From the NCBI GenBank assembly GCA_036936605.1, contig JAUPFV010000001.1:118118771-118182770 (forward strand): a stretch of 64,000 bases of DNA, read 5' to 3'. The translations under genes and the position numbers were made by a program. Shown in pieces: positions 33,192 to 44,600 of this stretch (position 1 is the first letter of the stretch; each line of letters starts with the position of its first letter). The notes beneath the pieces were generated by a model. That model ran no database searches. It saw only the letters and a list, made by a program, of their open reading frames with translations, and had not been told where the DNA came from. This DNA is from Limnanthes douglasii subsp. nivea. Taxonomy: Eukaryota; Streptophyta; Magnoliopsida; Brassicales; Limnanthaceae.

Positions 33192-35023
33192 ATGATGAAT
33201 CCAGAAAATAATTCTACGCTTCTATCAACAATGGATGCTGAGAAAACTGATGGAAATAGAACTGATGGAAATAGAACCGACAGATCATCTCTGATCTCAG
33301 CTCAATCTGATACCGAGGCACGAATCAATCAACTTTTAGATAAAATTAATACTTTGAATGAAAAATATGAGCGAAAAGAGCAAGAAATACGCTGAGCAAG
33401 GCTCAGATCCGAGGTTAGACATGAGTTAGAAAAGACTGAGGTGGGAGGTCAGTCAGATCGATCTTTCGAGGATCGACGTGCTAAGTCCGACCATACAAAA
33501 TCACGTTTTGTAGATCTTAAAGAACGATATTCGTCTCGAAAGAAGAGAAAGGATAAACAGAAAGTAGTAACTTCTAGTGATGAGGAGATCGAAAGCTCAG
33601 CCTCAGGTTTTAAGAGGCATAGAGGTTCTTCAAAAGGAGAATCTGAAAGAGATTATTCGATGAAGTATAAAAAGGAAAGCAAGTCTAATAATGCTCCTCA
33701 TTCAACTTGGCATGAAGGAAATCCTTCGAATCAGTATGCTGAAACTCATAGGAACTTATATGTCACAATGGAAACTGATGATCAATTCGTTCAAGGTATT
33801 GACTGGAGAAATTCTCTGTTGACAGATGAAATTCGATCTATGGCGCTTCCGAAACGTTTCGACATTTCAAAGGTGGAAAAGTTCGATGGGATGCAAGATC
33901 CCGATGATCACATCGAACAATTCAAAAATTATATGATGAATTTCGAGGATGACGATCGGCTTGTGTGTCGTGCATTTTCACAAACTTTTAAAGGAACGGA
34001 TCTTAAGTGGTATAACAGGATTCCGAGGGGGTCCTTAGCAAATTTCAGATATTTCTATATTGTTTTTCGAAGGTAGTTTGTGGGAAGCAAAGAGATGAGA
34101 GCAAATGGCGATACTATTATTCGGTGCAAGCATGCACTAGGAGAAAAATTGAAATATTATACCAAGAGATTTGTGTTGACCAAGGCTAGTTTGGACAGCT
34201 GTGGGGAAAATGTGGCAATGGCAGCTTTTCGCCAGGGGCTATTACCAGGGGATTTAGCTAATGAGACAACAAAGAGAAGGGCCTTGACTTTTGGAGATTT
34301 GATGGCTCAAGTCGAGGATCAAATCAAAGTGGAGGAGTTGAGTAGAGTCTGAGGTGGACCGGTCAGCACTCCGAAACATTCGGGGCAGGCAGCCAATAAT
34401 TAGCGGCAGCCTTCGAATAATAATAATGGCAATAGTAATAATCAGTCGAGGTAGAAGAACAATAACTTGCCTCCTCGAAGTGGTGGTTATTCAAATCACG
34501 CTCCATCTAATACTTACAACAGGCCAATACCAAATACATGGGTCAAGCCTGAGTATTATGCTGATCTGACAGAGAATGTTTCTGTCATTTGGGATAAGAC
34601 TAAGAATTCTGTGAATTTCAGGAAGTCAACTCCCATTAGTAGGCCAAGGGAGGAAATGAATAATAAATTTTGCAGATATCATGACGATATTGGGCATGAT
34701 ACAAATGATTGTATTGCTCTGAAGAAAGAAATTCAATATCTGATTGAGAATGGAAAGCTCTTGACCTACGTTAAATCACATGGGAATGCATCAAAACATA
34801 ATGGTGCATCGACTTCGAAATGTGCACAGGCAGCTGAGAATTTGATGATTATGGATTCGCAAGTTGAATTGTTCGATGCTTCTTTTGTATATGTTGAAAT
34901 GGACCCAAATAGGTTGTTTCTGATGACAGTCGAAGAGCCTGTGGAAAAGGGGCGTGTTCAAGAATTATGCAAGTTTTTTGAGTCATTGGGTATTTTTTGG
35001 GGCGATTCAATGACTGGAAATTG
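33192..35023 (+). pseudogene. Gypsy-2 gag
   Basis: The likely start is ATG 33192 (MMNPENNSTLL). An N-terminal coiled segment (INQLLDKINTLNEKYERKEQ) ends in a TGA at 33393-33395. The frame resumes at 33441 with a basic stretch and the capsid core (FDISKVEKFDGMQDPDDHIE, FSQTFKGTDLKWYNRIPRGS). It breaks at 34074-34076 and continues at 34080 with NGDTIIRCKHALGEKLKYYT. The last block (34467-35024) has CRYHDDIGHDTNDCIALKKE, a Cys/His knuckle-like motif. Unlike Gypsy-1 the capsid core is present. Four stops or frameshifts make it nonfunctional. Confidence 0.87.
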
Positions 35024-35078
35024 AGACAATTCCAGAAAAAGGCATGTTATCAACTTGACAACTCAAATTTAAGGAAGG

Positions 35079-35620
35079 ATGTCAACACATTTGTATGGAA
35101 AGAAAGATATTCCCTTCATTTTGTTTGATAAAGACGATCTGAGAGAAACAACGGGACCACATGAGGATGCTATGGTGATCGGAGCTGAGGTGGTTGGCGT
35201 CAAAATTAAACGTGTGCTGATTGACACTGACAGTTCTGCTAATGTCCTTTTTAAATCCACCTATGATAAAATGACAAATCCACCTCGGATTACTCAATCA
35301 GATCGTACAATTATCGGATTCACGGGTGTAACAGCTCGTGTTGTTGGAGAATTCAAAGGTGAAGTTAGTTTGGGAAAATGACCATTCAAGAAAAAGGTCC
35401 AAGTACTCTTTGTGGTGGTGGACTATCCCACAAGTTATAATGTTATTTTTGGAAGATCATGGCTTTCAAGAATGTACGAGGTGGTTTCAACAGTTCATCA
35501 ATGCTTTAAGTACGTAGTTGGAGACAGAGTTGGGGTGGTTCGAGGCGATCAAAAGGTTGTCATGGAATGTTATGCCACTACGCTTCAGGTTCGAGAATCC
35601 AGTAGGGGGATTTGATGCGA
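35079..35620 (+). pseudogene. Gypsy-2 aspartic protease
   Basis: The frame includes FDKDDLRETTGPHEDAMVIG and the active-site region LIDTDSSANVLF. The glycine of the catalytic Asp-Thr-Gly is replaced by aspartate, which should abolish activity. It ends in a TGA at 35379-35381; the next frame (35412 on) continues FGRSWLSRMYEVVSTVHQCF. Confidence 0.87.
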
Positions 35621-35650
35621 GAATAGCAGTTAGAGGGGGCACCCTCGGAT

Positions 35651-36682
35651 TTGGAAGAAAAAGTTGACGATCCGAGGGAAACCCCGGGGTCTTTAACGGT
35701 GAGTGAAGAGATAGAGGAGTTTACTTTTTCGGAAGGAAATGTGCTTCGAATTGGAACTTTATTGACCCATTTTCTACGTCAACAACTGTTTGATTTTTTA
35801 TCTCAAAATTTGGATGTCTTCGCTTGGAAGACAGAAGATGTAACATGAGTACCTATTGAGGTAATTCGAAATAGCTTGTCCATAGATCTGAAGGTCAAGC
35901 CGGTAATTCAAAAAAGGAGAGCGTTTTCCTCAGAAAAAACAGAAGCAATTGTTGCAGAAGTGGATCGGTTGTCTAACGTCGGACACATAAGGGAATCACA
36001 GTATCCTCTGTGGACGGCGAATCCGGTGGTGGTTAAAAAGAAGAATGGGAAATGGAGGATGTGTGTGGATTTTGCATATTTGAATAGAGCTTGCCCCAAA
36101 GATCCATTTCATGTTCCTCGAATAGATCAATTGATTGATTTCACTTCAGGCAACAAAATTTTAACTTTCATGGATGCTTTTGCAGGGTATAATCAGATCC
36201 AAATGGATCCAAAAGATCAAGAGTGCACGACTTTTATAACTGATAGGGGCCTGCATTGTTATAGAGTGATGCCTTTCGGATTGAAGAATGCTGGGGCCAC
36301 TTATCAGAGATTAATGAACAAAGCTTTTTCTACGCAGATCAAAAGAAATATGGAGGTATATATAGACGATATGGTAGTGAAAAGTTCAAGGGACGAAGTG
36401 CATCTTGATGATCTAGATGAAGCTTTTTTTAATCTAAGAGCGATCAGGTTGAAATTAAATCCTGAGAAGTGTACCTTCGGAGTTAGATCGGGGAAGTTTT
36501 TGGGTTTGATTATCAGTGAAAAAGGAATAGAAGCTGACCTATACCATTTAAAAGCTTTGATAACAATGAATTCACCTCGATCAGTCAAAGAAGTACAAAT
36601 ACTGACAAAAAGGTTAGCAGCACTTAATTTATTTGTTTCAATATTTTCTGACAAATGCTTTCCTTTCTTTCAAGTGTTATGA
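35651..36682 (+). pseudogene. Gypsy-2 reverse transcriptase
   Basis: The linker 35651-35848 (DDPRETPGSLTVSEEIEEFT) ends in a TGA in place of an arginine codon in the segment VTxVP. The main block, 35876-36682, is unbroken for 268 codons, with KRRAFSSEKTEAIVAEVDRL, WRMCVDFAYLNRACPKDPFH, the catalytic YIDDMVVKSSRDEV and NPEKCTFGVRSGKFLGLIIS. It stops at TGA 36680-36682. It is the best preserved gypsy polymerase in the window. Confidence 0.92.
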
Positions 36683-37260
36683 GGACCCAACAGGTTCGAA
36701 TGGACGTCGGAATGTGAAGCAGCGTTCACAAACATTAAAAATTTGTTGTCATCACCAGAGATTTTAACAAAGCCTCAAAATGGGGAGAAAATATTTGTGT
36801 ACATCACGGTATCGGATTTTGCACTCAACGCAGTGTTAATTAGTGAAGATTCATGCATTTCGAAGCCGCTGTATTACACTATTAAAAGTTTGTTTGTAGT
36901 AAATAATAGATATATGAAATTGGAGAAGCTGGCTTTAGCATTGGTGATTGCTGCTAGGAAGATGCATCCCTATTTTCAAGCTCATATTATCAAAGTCCGA
37001 ACATTATTCCCCTTAAAAAAAATTTTACAACAATCTGATATTTCGGGGAGGATAACCAAATGGTCAATGGAGTTGAGGGATTACGATATTTTATTTACAC
37101 CTCGAACAACGATCAAAGCACAGGCACTGACTGATTTTTTTTTTAGTTCAACTCAAGCCGATCGGACGATGAAGAAACTAAAAAAGCTTTACCTGTAGAT
37201 TCGAGGTGGGTTGTTCGAACGGATGGAGGATCCAGAATTTTAGGGTGCAGTGCTGGCGTT
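36683..37260 (+). pseudogene. Gypsy-2 RNase H and truncated second RNase H
   Basis: The block 36743-37198 contains VYITVSDFALNAVLISEDSC, YMKLEKLALALVIAARKMHP and WSMELRDYDILFTPRTTIKA. After a stop, RWVVRTDGGSRILGCSAGVQ at about 37203-37262 opens a second RNase H domain, as in Gypsy-1. Most of that second domain is missing: within about 100 bp the sequence reaches material that precedes integrase. Confidence 0.85.
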
Positions 37261-37439
37261 CAATTGATAACTCTGATAGGGGAAACAATGGTTCAATCAA
37301 TGTTTTATCACTGATGAAAGCCGACGCGATTGGCGATCGGATATTCTTAATTGTTTTACCCAAGGATCACTGCCAGATGATTCTCAATTGGCCGAAGAGT
37401 TAAGGGGTAAAGCCTTCGGATATATAGTTTTGGATGGAA

Positions 37440-38564
37440 TTTTATATAAAAAATAATTAAGGAGACCATTACTACGATGTTTGGGCAAGCAAGAATCACA
37501 AGAAGTATTGTCAGAATTACATAATGGTGAAGGGTCAGCTCATTGTGGGTTCAACTTTATCGCGTCGAGTTTTACTTGCATGGTTTTAATGACCTACAAT
37601 CATTAACAATGCTAAGAATTTAGTCCGAGGTTGTGATACTTGTCAGAGATTTGCCAATGCTATTCACAGACCAGTAGTACCGCTTATGTCTATATCTGAG
37701 GCGATACCATTTGATAGGTGGGGAATTGATCTGGTGGGACCTTTACCGATGGCCTCTGGGGGAAGGCAGATGATAATTGTGGCGGTGGATTATTTTTCCA
37801 AGTGGGCAGAAGTAGAACCGCTATTAGGCAAAAAAGCAAAGGATTCCATCAAATTTATTGTGAATAGTATTTGTTGTCGTTTTGGGGTTCCTCGGAGAAT
37901 CACAACAAATAATGGCCCTCAATTTAATAATAGGAAAATGGATGCATTCTGTACTTCTAAATGAATTCAGCAATTTTTTCTGACGCCCTTTCATCCTCAA
38001 GCTAATGGATAAGTGGAAGTGACAAATAGAACGATTTTAGATGGCTTGAAGAAGAATCTATCGGGTGCAGGAGGGAAATGGCCAAATTATTTTTTAGAGG
38101 TGTTCTGGGCTTATCGAACAACTCTAAGAGAGGCTACAAAAAAGACTCATTTTGCTTTGGCATATGATATGGATACAGTTAGCCCTGTTGAATCTACAAT
38201 GTCATCTTTTAGAATATCTCAATATTCTGAGAGGTTTAATGACGCAATTCGAAGGGCTAATTTGGATTTGATTGAGGAGAAAAGGGTTCGAGCTCATTTG
38301 AACGTAATCCATTATCAAACTCTTATGAGAAATATATATGATTTGAAACTGAAAATAAGAGAATTTAAAGAAGATGATAAGGTGTTGCGGAAAGTTTTTT
38401 TGCACACAAAGGAGAAGAGCCTCGGAAAAATGGCTCCAAATTGGGAAGGGCCTTATACAGTTGTTGAAATAATCAAGTTGGGGTCCTACCATCTTTGTGA
38501 TTTCGAGGGGATAATGCTTCAACATCCGTGGAATATCCAACACTTGAACATTTATTGGGAGTAG
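37440..38564 (+). pseudogene. Gypsy-2 integrase
   Basis: The zinc-binding region near 37520-37660 is frameshifted (ELHNGEGSAHCG, later CDTCQRF). The block 37686-37964 holds the catalytic D in RWGIDLVGPLPMASGG and D in TTNNGPQFN, where Asp has become Asn. After a TGA at 37962-37964, HPQANG and a stop precede VEVTNRTILDGLKKNL, which carries the catalytic Glu (38013-38564). The C-terminus HPWNIQHLNIYWE matches the end of Gypsy-1. The lost second Asp means it is inactive. Confidence 0.9.
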
Positions 38565-39140
38565 TTATGTTTTTGTACTTTGAAATTTTTGTTTCGAATG
38601 GCGCACTATTTCCTCTCATGTTGGCCCGGGAAGGTTTTAACAAGGCGTCGTGTACATATTCGATATTATCAATAAAGTTCATTTTTTTGCTAATGGTTGT
38701 TTACATATGTTTGATTACTATCTTAACGAATCATCAAAGATTGATCACCTTTGAGATTGGTGAAGAGTAGAATGACCTGAAGTGTTTCTGACACTGTTCG
38801 AAGAAAGAACCATGTTTATTAATCACATTAAATTTTTATTTCGAAGTGAACGCTTAACAGCACACTGAGAATTTTTTGGAAGAGCTACCAAAGCTTGACA
38901 ATTTTTTCAAAGAACTACAGTCTTTTCGAAGAGCAACAATTTATTGATGAGCAACATTAATTTTGTTAAATGATTCGAGGAGGTAAGTTTACATTAATTT
39001 GTTAAGGTTTTATAATTATTTTGTTTGAAGAATTTAGCAAGGAAAAGGATAACATACAAAACATTTTATTTAGATCAAGTCATTAAGGTACAAAAAAAAG
39101 GATATTGTAATTCGATAGGGATAAAAGGATAACAGAGAAG
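38565..39140 (+). other. Spacer between Gypsy-2 pol and its antisense gene
   Basis: No conserved coding frame. The patch at 38870-38960 repeats GAAGAGCTACCAAAG, AAAGAACTACAGTC and GAAGAGCAACAAT. Confidence 0.5.
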
Positions 39141-41035
39141 TTATTCAGAAGATTCTTCTTCATCGGTGTTTTCAGAAGACGATGAATTTGGAATAGGGTC
39201 GAAAGCTTTTGCTAGGGAGTTTTACTTCAGGGATATCATTCCAAAATCTTGTTAGGTCGATTTTTGGATAAGTAGTGTGAAGTTCACAAAGGAGAAGAAT
39301 GGTTGCATCTTCTTTTCCAACGCAAATAGCAGTTTGCATATCCTTTGAAAGTGCAGCTTAGGCGGCAACAACAACAGTAGCTTTTTCAGATTCGAAATTC
39401 TTCTTCAACTTAGTCATTTCATCAGTTAGCTCTTTGTTTTTTGTCTCACAAAGAGTGAGAGAGTTTCAAAGCTTGTTGGAGTTGTCTTTTTCAGCGGCTA
39501 GTTTAGTAGCATGGCTAGTGTTGAGTTTATTCAAGTCTACTTTATGATTACTAGTCAGCAATTCAGTCTCTACGATGTGGTTGATTAGTAGATGATTTTT
39601 TATACAAAGAGCACCTTTGATCAGTTTGGACAGATCATAACCATGAAATTGATCGATTACTTTGACATGCATAATTTCTCAAAGCTTATTCTCAGCTTCG
39701 TAACCTTCTTTATAGTAAACCAAATCCTTGGCCAGCTGCTTCAGATGCTTTTGAGAAGCTTCGACTTGGGAAGCAAGTTTCTTTGCTGCATCATCAAGTT
39801 CGGCAAATGGTTGAAGAGCGACAAAGATGGCAGAGGATATTTTCTTCATCAATCAAAGTGTACGAAGTGATTTTCTTCGAAAAATATCCTTAGCAACTTC
39901 TCGACGTGTTGAGTAGCGCTTCGAAATTTCTAATACAAATTAGCAAAATAAAATGTTAAAAAATAGGAATACAAATTTTATATTAAAACATAAAAAATTC
40001 GAAGAACTTACGATTGTTTCTCTAGATAAGAGTTAGTTTCGAAGGGTTAGCTTTGGAAATTAATTTTTCGTTTTCCCAAGCTCCAGATATGAAAATGAAT
40101 TTCTATTTCCAGAATTTGCCAGCCTCTAGAAGATCATCGATGATCTTGAGATCATCCATCAATGTGAGGTAATAAAATAGAAGCTTCTGACCTTTTTAAA
40201 GTTGAGTCAGTGAGATGAAGTCTTTAATGCTGATGGAAATTTTGGATAGACGGGATGCCATGATCATTGGCATAAGGGTGAACCATTGATTTGGTGTCAC
40301 CTGAATAGGGCATAAACTGAGGAGTTTGAAGTACTCCACGATTATTGGATCTAGTGGAAATCGAAGACCCCAGGTGATGATTTCTGGGTATACCACTAGT
40401 TCATCATCTTTGCAATCAAGGGGAGTTTCTCCTTCTTTTGGCAAACGAAGGGTTATGTTTTCTCTCATTTCTCATTGTTTCTTAAGAGTCGAGGCTTGGC
40501 TTTCTTTGTAGTATATGTAACGAACTTTCTTCAAGGAAATAATGTACTTGCTTTCGAGGTTCCTTAGGTTCCTCCCATTTTTTTCCCTTTCTTCTTCGGA
40601 GATGGAGCAAATATCAGCTTCTACTGAGAGTGAGCTTCAATATCAGTTTTTGTAGCCTCCGAGTCAGCTTCGTTGGCTTTTGAAGTTTCTTCTCGAGGAT
40701 TTTAAGAAGTTGGGATAATCGTTTCTGTAGAAGGGTTAGCAATTCGAGGCGTCTCTTCCATCACTTCTCTTTGTGGAGGATCTTTAGTAGTTGGGTTTGG
40801 AGGAGAAGGTGTTTGGATGATTGTTGACTCATCTCCCATGGCATGAAAGTTTTTCTTCTTTAAGCCCTGAGATTTTAGATGAGGATTTCTCTTCGATTTT
40901 GGGGGGAAGGTGAAAGATTTGGAACTTTAGTAGGATCGAAGTTACCGTAATAGAATGTCTCAGTAGTAGTTCTGATTGGACCACCTCGAATTAAGCCTGC
41001 TCTTCGGTATTCTTCAGCTCTTTGTGTAATAAAAA
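39141..41035 (-). pseudogene. Gypsy-2 antisense accessory gene
   Basis: It is the counterpart of 18309-21254 and lies in the same place, between pol and the expected 3' LTR. It reads opposite to pol, from about 41035 (QRAEEYRRAGLIRGGPIRTT; the ATG seems lost) to TAA 39143-39141 after an acidic tail (PNSSSSENTDEEESSE). The core at 40468-40040 (TWGLRFPLDPIIVEYFKLLS, IDDLLEAGKFWK, FIFISGAWENEK) matches the Transposase_28-like core. The C-terminal part (39672-39200) has coiled-coil character. The sequence differs strongly from the Gypsy-1 copy outside the core and tail. Its function is unknown, and it has multiple stops. Confidence 0.75.
39930..40011 (-). other. Probable intron of the antisense gene, Gypsy-2 copy
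   Basis: On the minus strand the donor is AACAATC|GTAAGTTC and the acceptor TTTGTATTAG|AAATTTCG, with a T-rich interior, for 82 bp. It follows the core domain, as do the introns at 19817-19878 and 56501-56580. Confidence 0.65.
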
Positions 41036-41159
41036 AGTAAGCCTTCCAAAAGAAAAAAGCCTAGGTAAGAAGTTATAATATAAAGCACACGAGTTTTTTG
41101 TTTTGAGAAAGATCCTCCATAAAAGATCTTTTAGTAAGCCTTTGTTGTGCTGCCTTGCA

Positions 41160-41760
41160 TCTGATGGGTCCCAAGAAGTTCTAATGAATTACAAGATGGG
41201 GAAGGATCTTCCCATTGTGGATATAAGGCTTTGAATAGAAGGGTCTTATTAGCACGTATTATTGGTCATCTATCATGACAGATGCTAAATGGTTATTTAG
41301 AATATGTGATCCATGTCAAATATATAGAAATGAAATACATGTACCAACAATTCCTACGGAGTCAGTGTCTGAACCGGTACCATTTGATAAGTGGGGGCTT
41401 AATTTGGTTGGACCCCTTCTGATGGCATCTGGAGAGTTTCGAGTTATTATCTTGCCATTTGATTACTTATCGAAATAGATAGAAGTTGCACCCCTCTCTA
41501 GAACTACTTCCAAAGTATTAATCAAGTTTATCCTTTCAAGTATTTTTTGTAGGTTTGGGACTCCTAGACGTATTACTACAGGTAATGTCCCTCTGTTTGA
41601 CAATAAGGATATAGATATTTTATGTGCATCGAGAGGAATTCACCAACGTTTCTCTTCTTATTTTCATTCCCAAGCTAATGGACAGATAGAGGTGGTAAAC
41701 AAAACAACTTTGATGGATCTCAAAAAGAATTTAGAAGAAGTAGTAGGAAATTGGCGAATT
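41160..41760 (+). pseudogene. Third gypsy integrase fragment
   Basis: The plus strand encodes CDPCQIYRNEIHVPTIPTES, FDKWGLNLVGPLLMASGEF, then after a TAG RRITTGNVPLFDNKDIDILC and ANGQIEVVNKTTLMDLKKNL. It is closer to Gypsy-1 (RKYDPCQKYGNEIHIPAVPL) than to Gypsy-2. Both ends are cut: on the left it follows Gypsy-2 directly, and on the right homology stops near 41755. The catalytic aspartates are altered (N for D in GLNLV and G for D in TTGN). Confidence 0.85.
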
Positions 41761-42345
41761 GGCGCGGGAATTATTGGTTTATATCAACCCTCACTTTAGT
41801 ATTAATTAACAAAAATATTTTGATGATAAATCTATATTTTCTGGAAAAATTATTGGTTTAGTTCTATTTGAAGATTTTTTAAGATGTATAATTAAATTAA
41901 GTTAAACTATATATATTTGTATCCTCTCTTCATTTGAAAATTTCTTTTTATCTATGAGGGAGTCTTAAAACTATTTTTTTATGTTTGTATAACTTATAGT
42001 CCATTAATACTCTGAACATTTTTTGAGTTTGCTTTAGTTTTTTAATCCAAGTTTTTTGTATTTTTTTATAAGTTCTTTATATTCACAAGTTTGGTTGATC
42101 TTTATAAGAAACATATGGAAGATGTTTGATGTTCTAAAAGGTATTTAGATGGTACTTATGTATTTTTTTTGGTATAAACAAAACATTTATCTCGATTTGG
42201 TCCACATATAACAAAAATTATATTTCTTTTTAAGGTTCTTAAGGATCTACATTAGGCATATCATTTAGAAGGAAAGAAAAAAAATTGTACGTTCTTTGAA
42301 ATTGAGCTATGTGATAAGTGGGTTGTAAAACAAATTGTATTTATA
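41761..42345. other. AT-rich spacer, no gene
   Basis: Nothing recognisable lies between the integrase scrap and the Mutator-like element. GAATTATTGGTTTA and AAAATTATTGGTTTA occur at about 41770 and 41843. Confidence 0.45.
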
Positions 42346-42355
42346 TATGTTTTGA

Positions 42356-42555
42356 GGGTAAAAAACATCAGTCGTCCTTCACGTTTGCCACTTGTAACAC
42401 GTTGGTCCCTTACTTTTGAGGCTGTAATAAATGGGTCCTTATCGTTTTAGAAACTAGAATAAAACCATCATTTTCAAGTCCAGCCTAACATTTGTTCCCA
42501 TAATACCCTTTGACCAGTCACATCAGCGATCCACGTAGGACGCTGATGTGGCAAC
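42356..42555 (+). repeat. MULE left terminal inverted repeat
   Basis: It pairs with the reverse complement of 47813-48012. Shared blocks include CTTCACGTTTGCCACTTGTA, GGTCCTTATCGTTTT and ACATTTGTTCCCATAATACC. Such long repeats contain the transposase binding site and often the promoter. Confidence 0.92.
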
Positions 42556-42687
42556 CTTAAACCTTTAACCCGGCCCATTAGTATTATAACCCGGTTAGTT
42601 GCAAGAACCATCTCTTATCCAGCCCAACTTCTAACCCAAGATCCAACCCTGACTCAATAACCCAGCCCAGCCCTAACCCGAAATCAA

Positions 42688-42710
42688 ATCGAACCCCCCC
42701 CCCCCCCCCA
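42688..42710. repeat. Poly-C tract inside the MULE
   Basis: A run of about 16 C between AATCGAA and AATTCAG lies just inside the left terminal repeat region, at about 42694-42709. Long C runs are unstable in replication and sequencing, so the exact length is unreliable. Confidence 0.8.
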
Positions 42711-43401
42711 ATTCAGTCCAAAATCCCTAATCCCTTCACTCTTTTCCCAATTCTCCTAACGAAACCCTAATTTATTCCCCAACTCTCTTACCTCAATCAA
42801 AATCCTTAGTTCAGTAAAATATCCAAGTTTAATCTCACCTGTTTAACACCTACATCGATAACCCAGAAATCTAACATCCAACTAACCTATTGTGGTAGTC
42901 TTCGTACTCATTGTTTCCACATCGATAACCCAGAAATCAAACATCCAACCCAGAAGCTCGAACTCCATAAATCAAACATCCAACCCAGAAGCTCGAACTC
43001 ATTGTTTCGTATCCAAACAACCAAGCATAACAATGGCAATAGAAGATTGTGATGGTAAGTCATGCTTTCTATTTCTGTTGGTTGTTTCTGTTTTCAAGAA
43101 GCTCGAATTCGTTGTTGGTGATTATTGCAGTTTATGGTTTAATAGAATCGTCGATTTAGGGTTTTTATTACTTGACTGCTAAGTGTGTTAGTTTCTGTGC
43201 AATTTCGTATTGACTGCTGAGTGTGTTAGTTGTTGTGTAATTTCGTATTGACTGTTGAGTGTGGATGATGTTGTTGTTGATAGTTTTAGGTTAATGTTGT
43301 TAACTTGTGGGTATAGGGTTGTTGTTAATTATCAATTTAGGTTAATGTGATGTGCTTGGTGTTGTTATTGACTGTGATTAGGGTTGTTTATTATATTTCA
43401 G

Positions 43402-44160
43402 GTACAAACAACACCCTTTTTACTGCACACTACCACTACAATGGTGCTATTGTGGGTAAAAGAAAGTTAAAGTACAAATTAGGGAGATGTGAAACTATAG
43501 ACTACGTGAATCCAGACACGTTTAGTCTATTGGAACTGTATAATATGCTGGATCTAACAGAAGAAAAAGGTACGGAAGGGCATTACGTGTTCGCTTACAG
43601 CGTACCTAGTGTTGATCGTCATCTAAAACTGATAGACTCTGATGCAGACGCTTTCGTGTTAACGCAACGAGTTGGTCCAAAGAGGGAGGTGAACATATAT
43701 GCAGACAAGACTCCATCGTTGTAGGTTATACTGACTCCAACAAAAAAAAGAAACACATAGTAGTTCCTATAGTCGACATCGATGGAACTTCAAGTATAGT
43801 ACTTGTAGGTGGAGATGATGGGGTAGGTGTAGATGTAGAGGACGGTGTACCTGTTGGTGAAGATGATGGGGGTAGGTGTAGATGCAGAGGACGGGGTTGC
43901 TGGTGGTGGAGAAGATGAGGGTAGTGTAGATGTAGAGGAGGGGGTTGCTGGTGGTGGAGAAGAGGGGGTTAGCATAGATGTAAAGGAGGAACCTACTGGT
44001 GGAGTTGATAGGGTAGGTGTAGATGTAGAAGAGGGTGTACATGTAGGTGGAGATGATGGGGTAGGTGTAGATGTGGAGGATGGGGTTGTGCTGGTGGAGA
44101 AGAGGGGTTACTGTAGATGTAGATGATATTGGTGGTGTAAATGTGGAAGGGGTTAACGAT
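43402..44160 (+). pseudogene. MULE transposase N-terminal region (PB1-like domain and acidic part)
   Basis: After an acceptor-like site (TATATTTCAG|GTACAAAC, about 43401) the frame reads LFTAHYHYNGAIVGKRKLKY and YVNPDTFSLLELYNMLDL. This resembles the PB1-like N-terminal domain of many plant MURA-type transposases. It stops at TAG 43722-43724. The sequence continues frameshifted with Asp/Val/Gly-rich repeats (GVGVDVEDGV, GGGEDEGSVDVEEG) through 44126. Frames change at least twice in the repetitive part, probably by slippage. Confidence 0.7.
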
Positions 44161-44600
44161 AATAGTGATGCAGTAGTTGGACATGGGGATGGGGCATATG
44201 GATTACATAGTGGTGGGGAAGATGGTGTACAAGACATGGAGGTAGATGGATTACATGGTGGTGGGGCAGATGGTGTACAAACTGGTGAGGCAGATGGTGG
44301 TCATGGTGATGGGTCAGATGGTGTACAAGACAAGGAGGCAGATGGTGCTCATGTTGGTGGGGCAGATGGTGCTCATGTTGCTGGGCCAGATGGTGTACAA
44401 GACAGTGGGCCAGATGGTGTACATGGTGGTAAGGTAGATGGTGGTCATGGTGGTGGGGCAGATGGTGCTCATGTTGCTGGGCCAGATGGTGTACAAGACA
44501 GTGGGTCAGATAGTGTAGATGGTGGTAAGGCAGATGGTGTACAAGACAAGGAGGCAGATGGTGCTCATGGTGGTGTACAAGACAAGGATGCCGATGGTGG
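44160..44600 (+). repeat. 24-bp in-frame tandem repeat in the MULE transposase gene
   Basis: The unit is 24 bp, with forms such as GATGGTGCTCATGTTG and GATGGTGTACAAGACA followed by (A/G)GTGGG(G/C)CA. It encodes an 8-residue repeat, DGAHVGGA or DGVQDSGP, about 17 times. Codon phase is kept throughout, so the array stayed translatable. The block is strongly acidic and glycine-rich and separates the PB1-like domain from the DNA-binding part. Confidence 0.88.
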
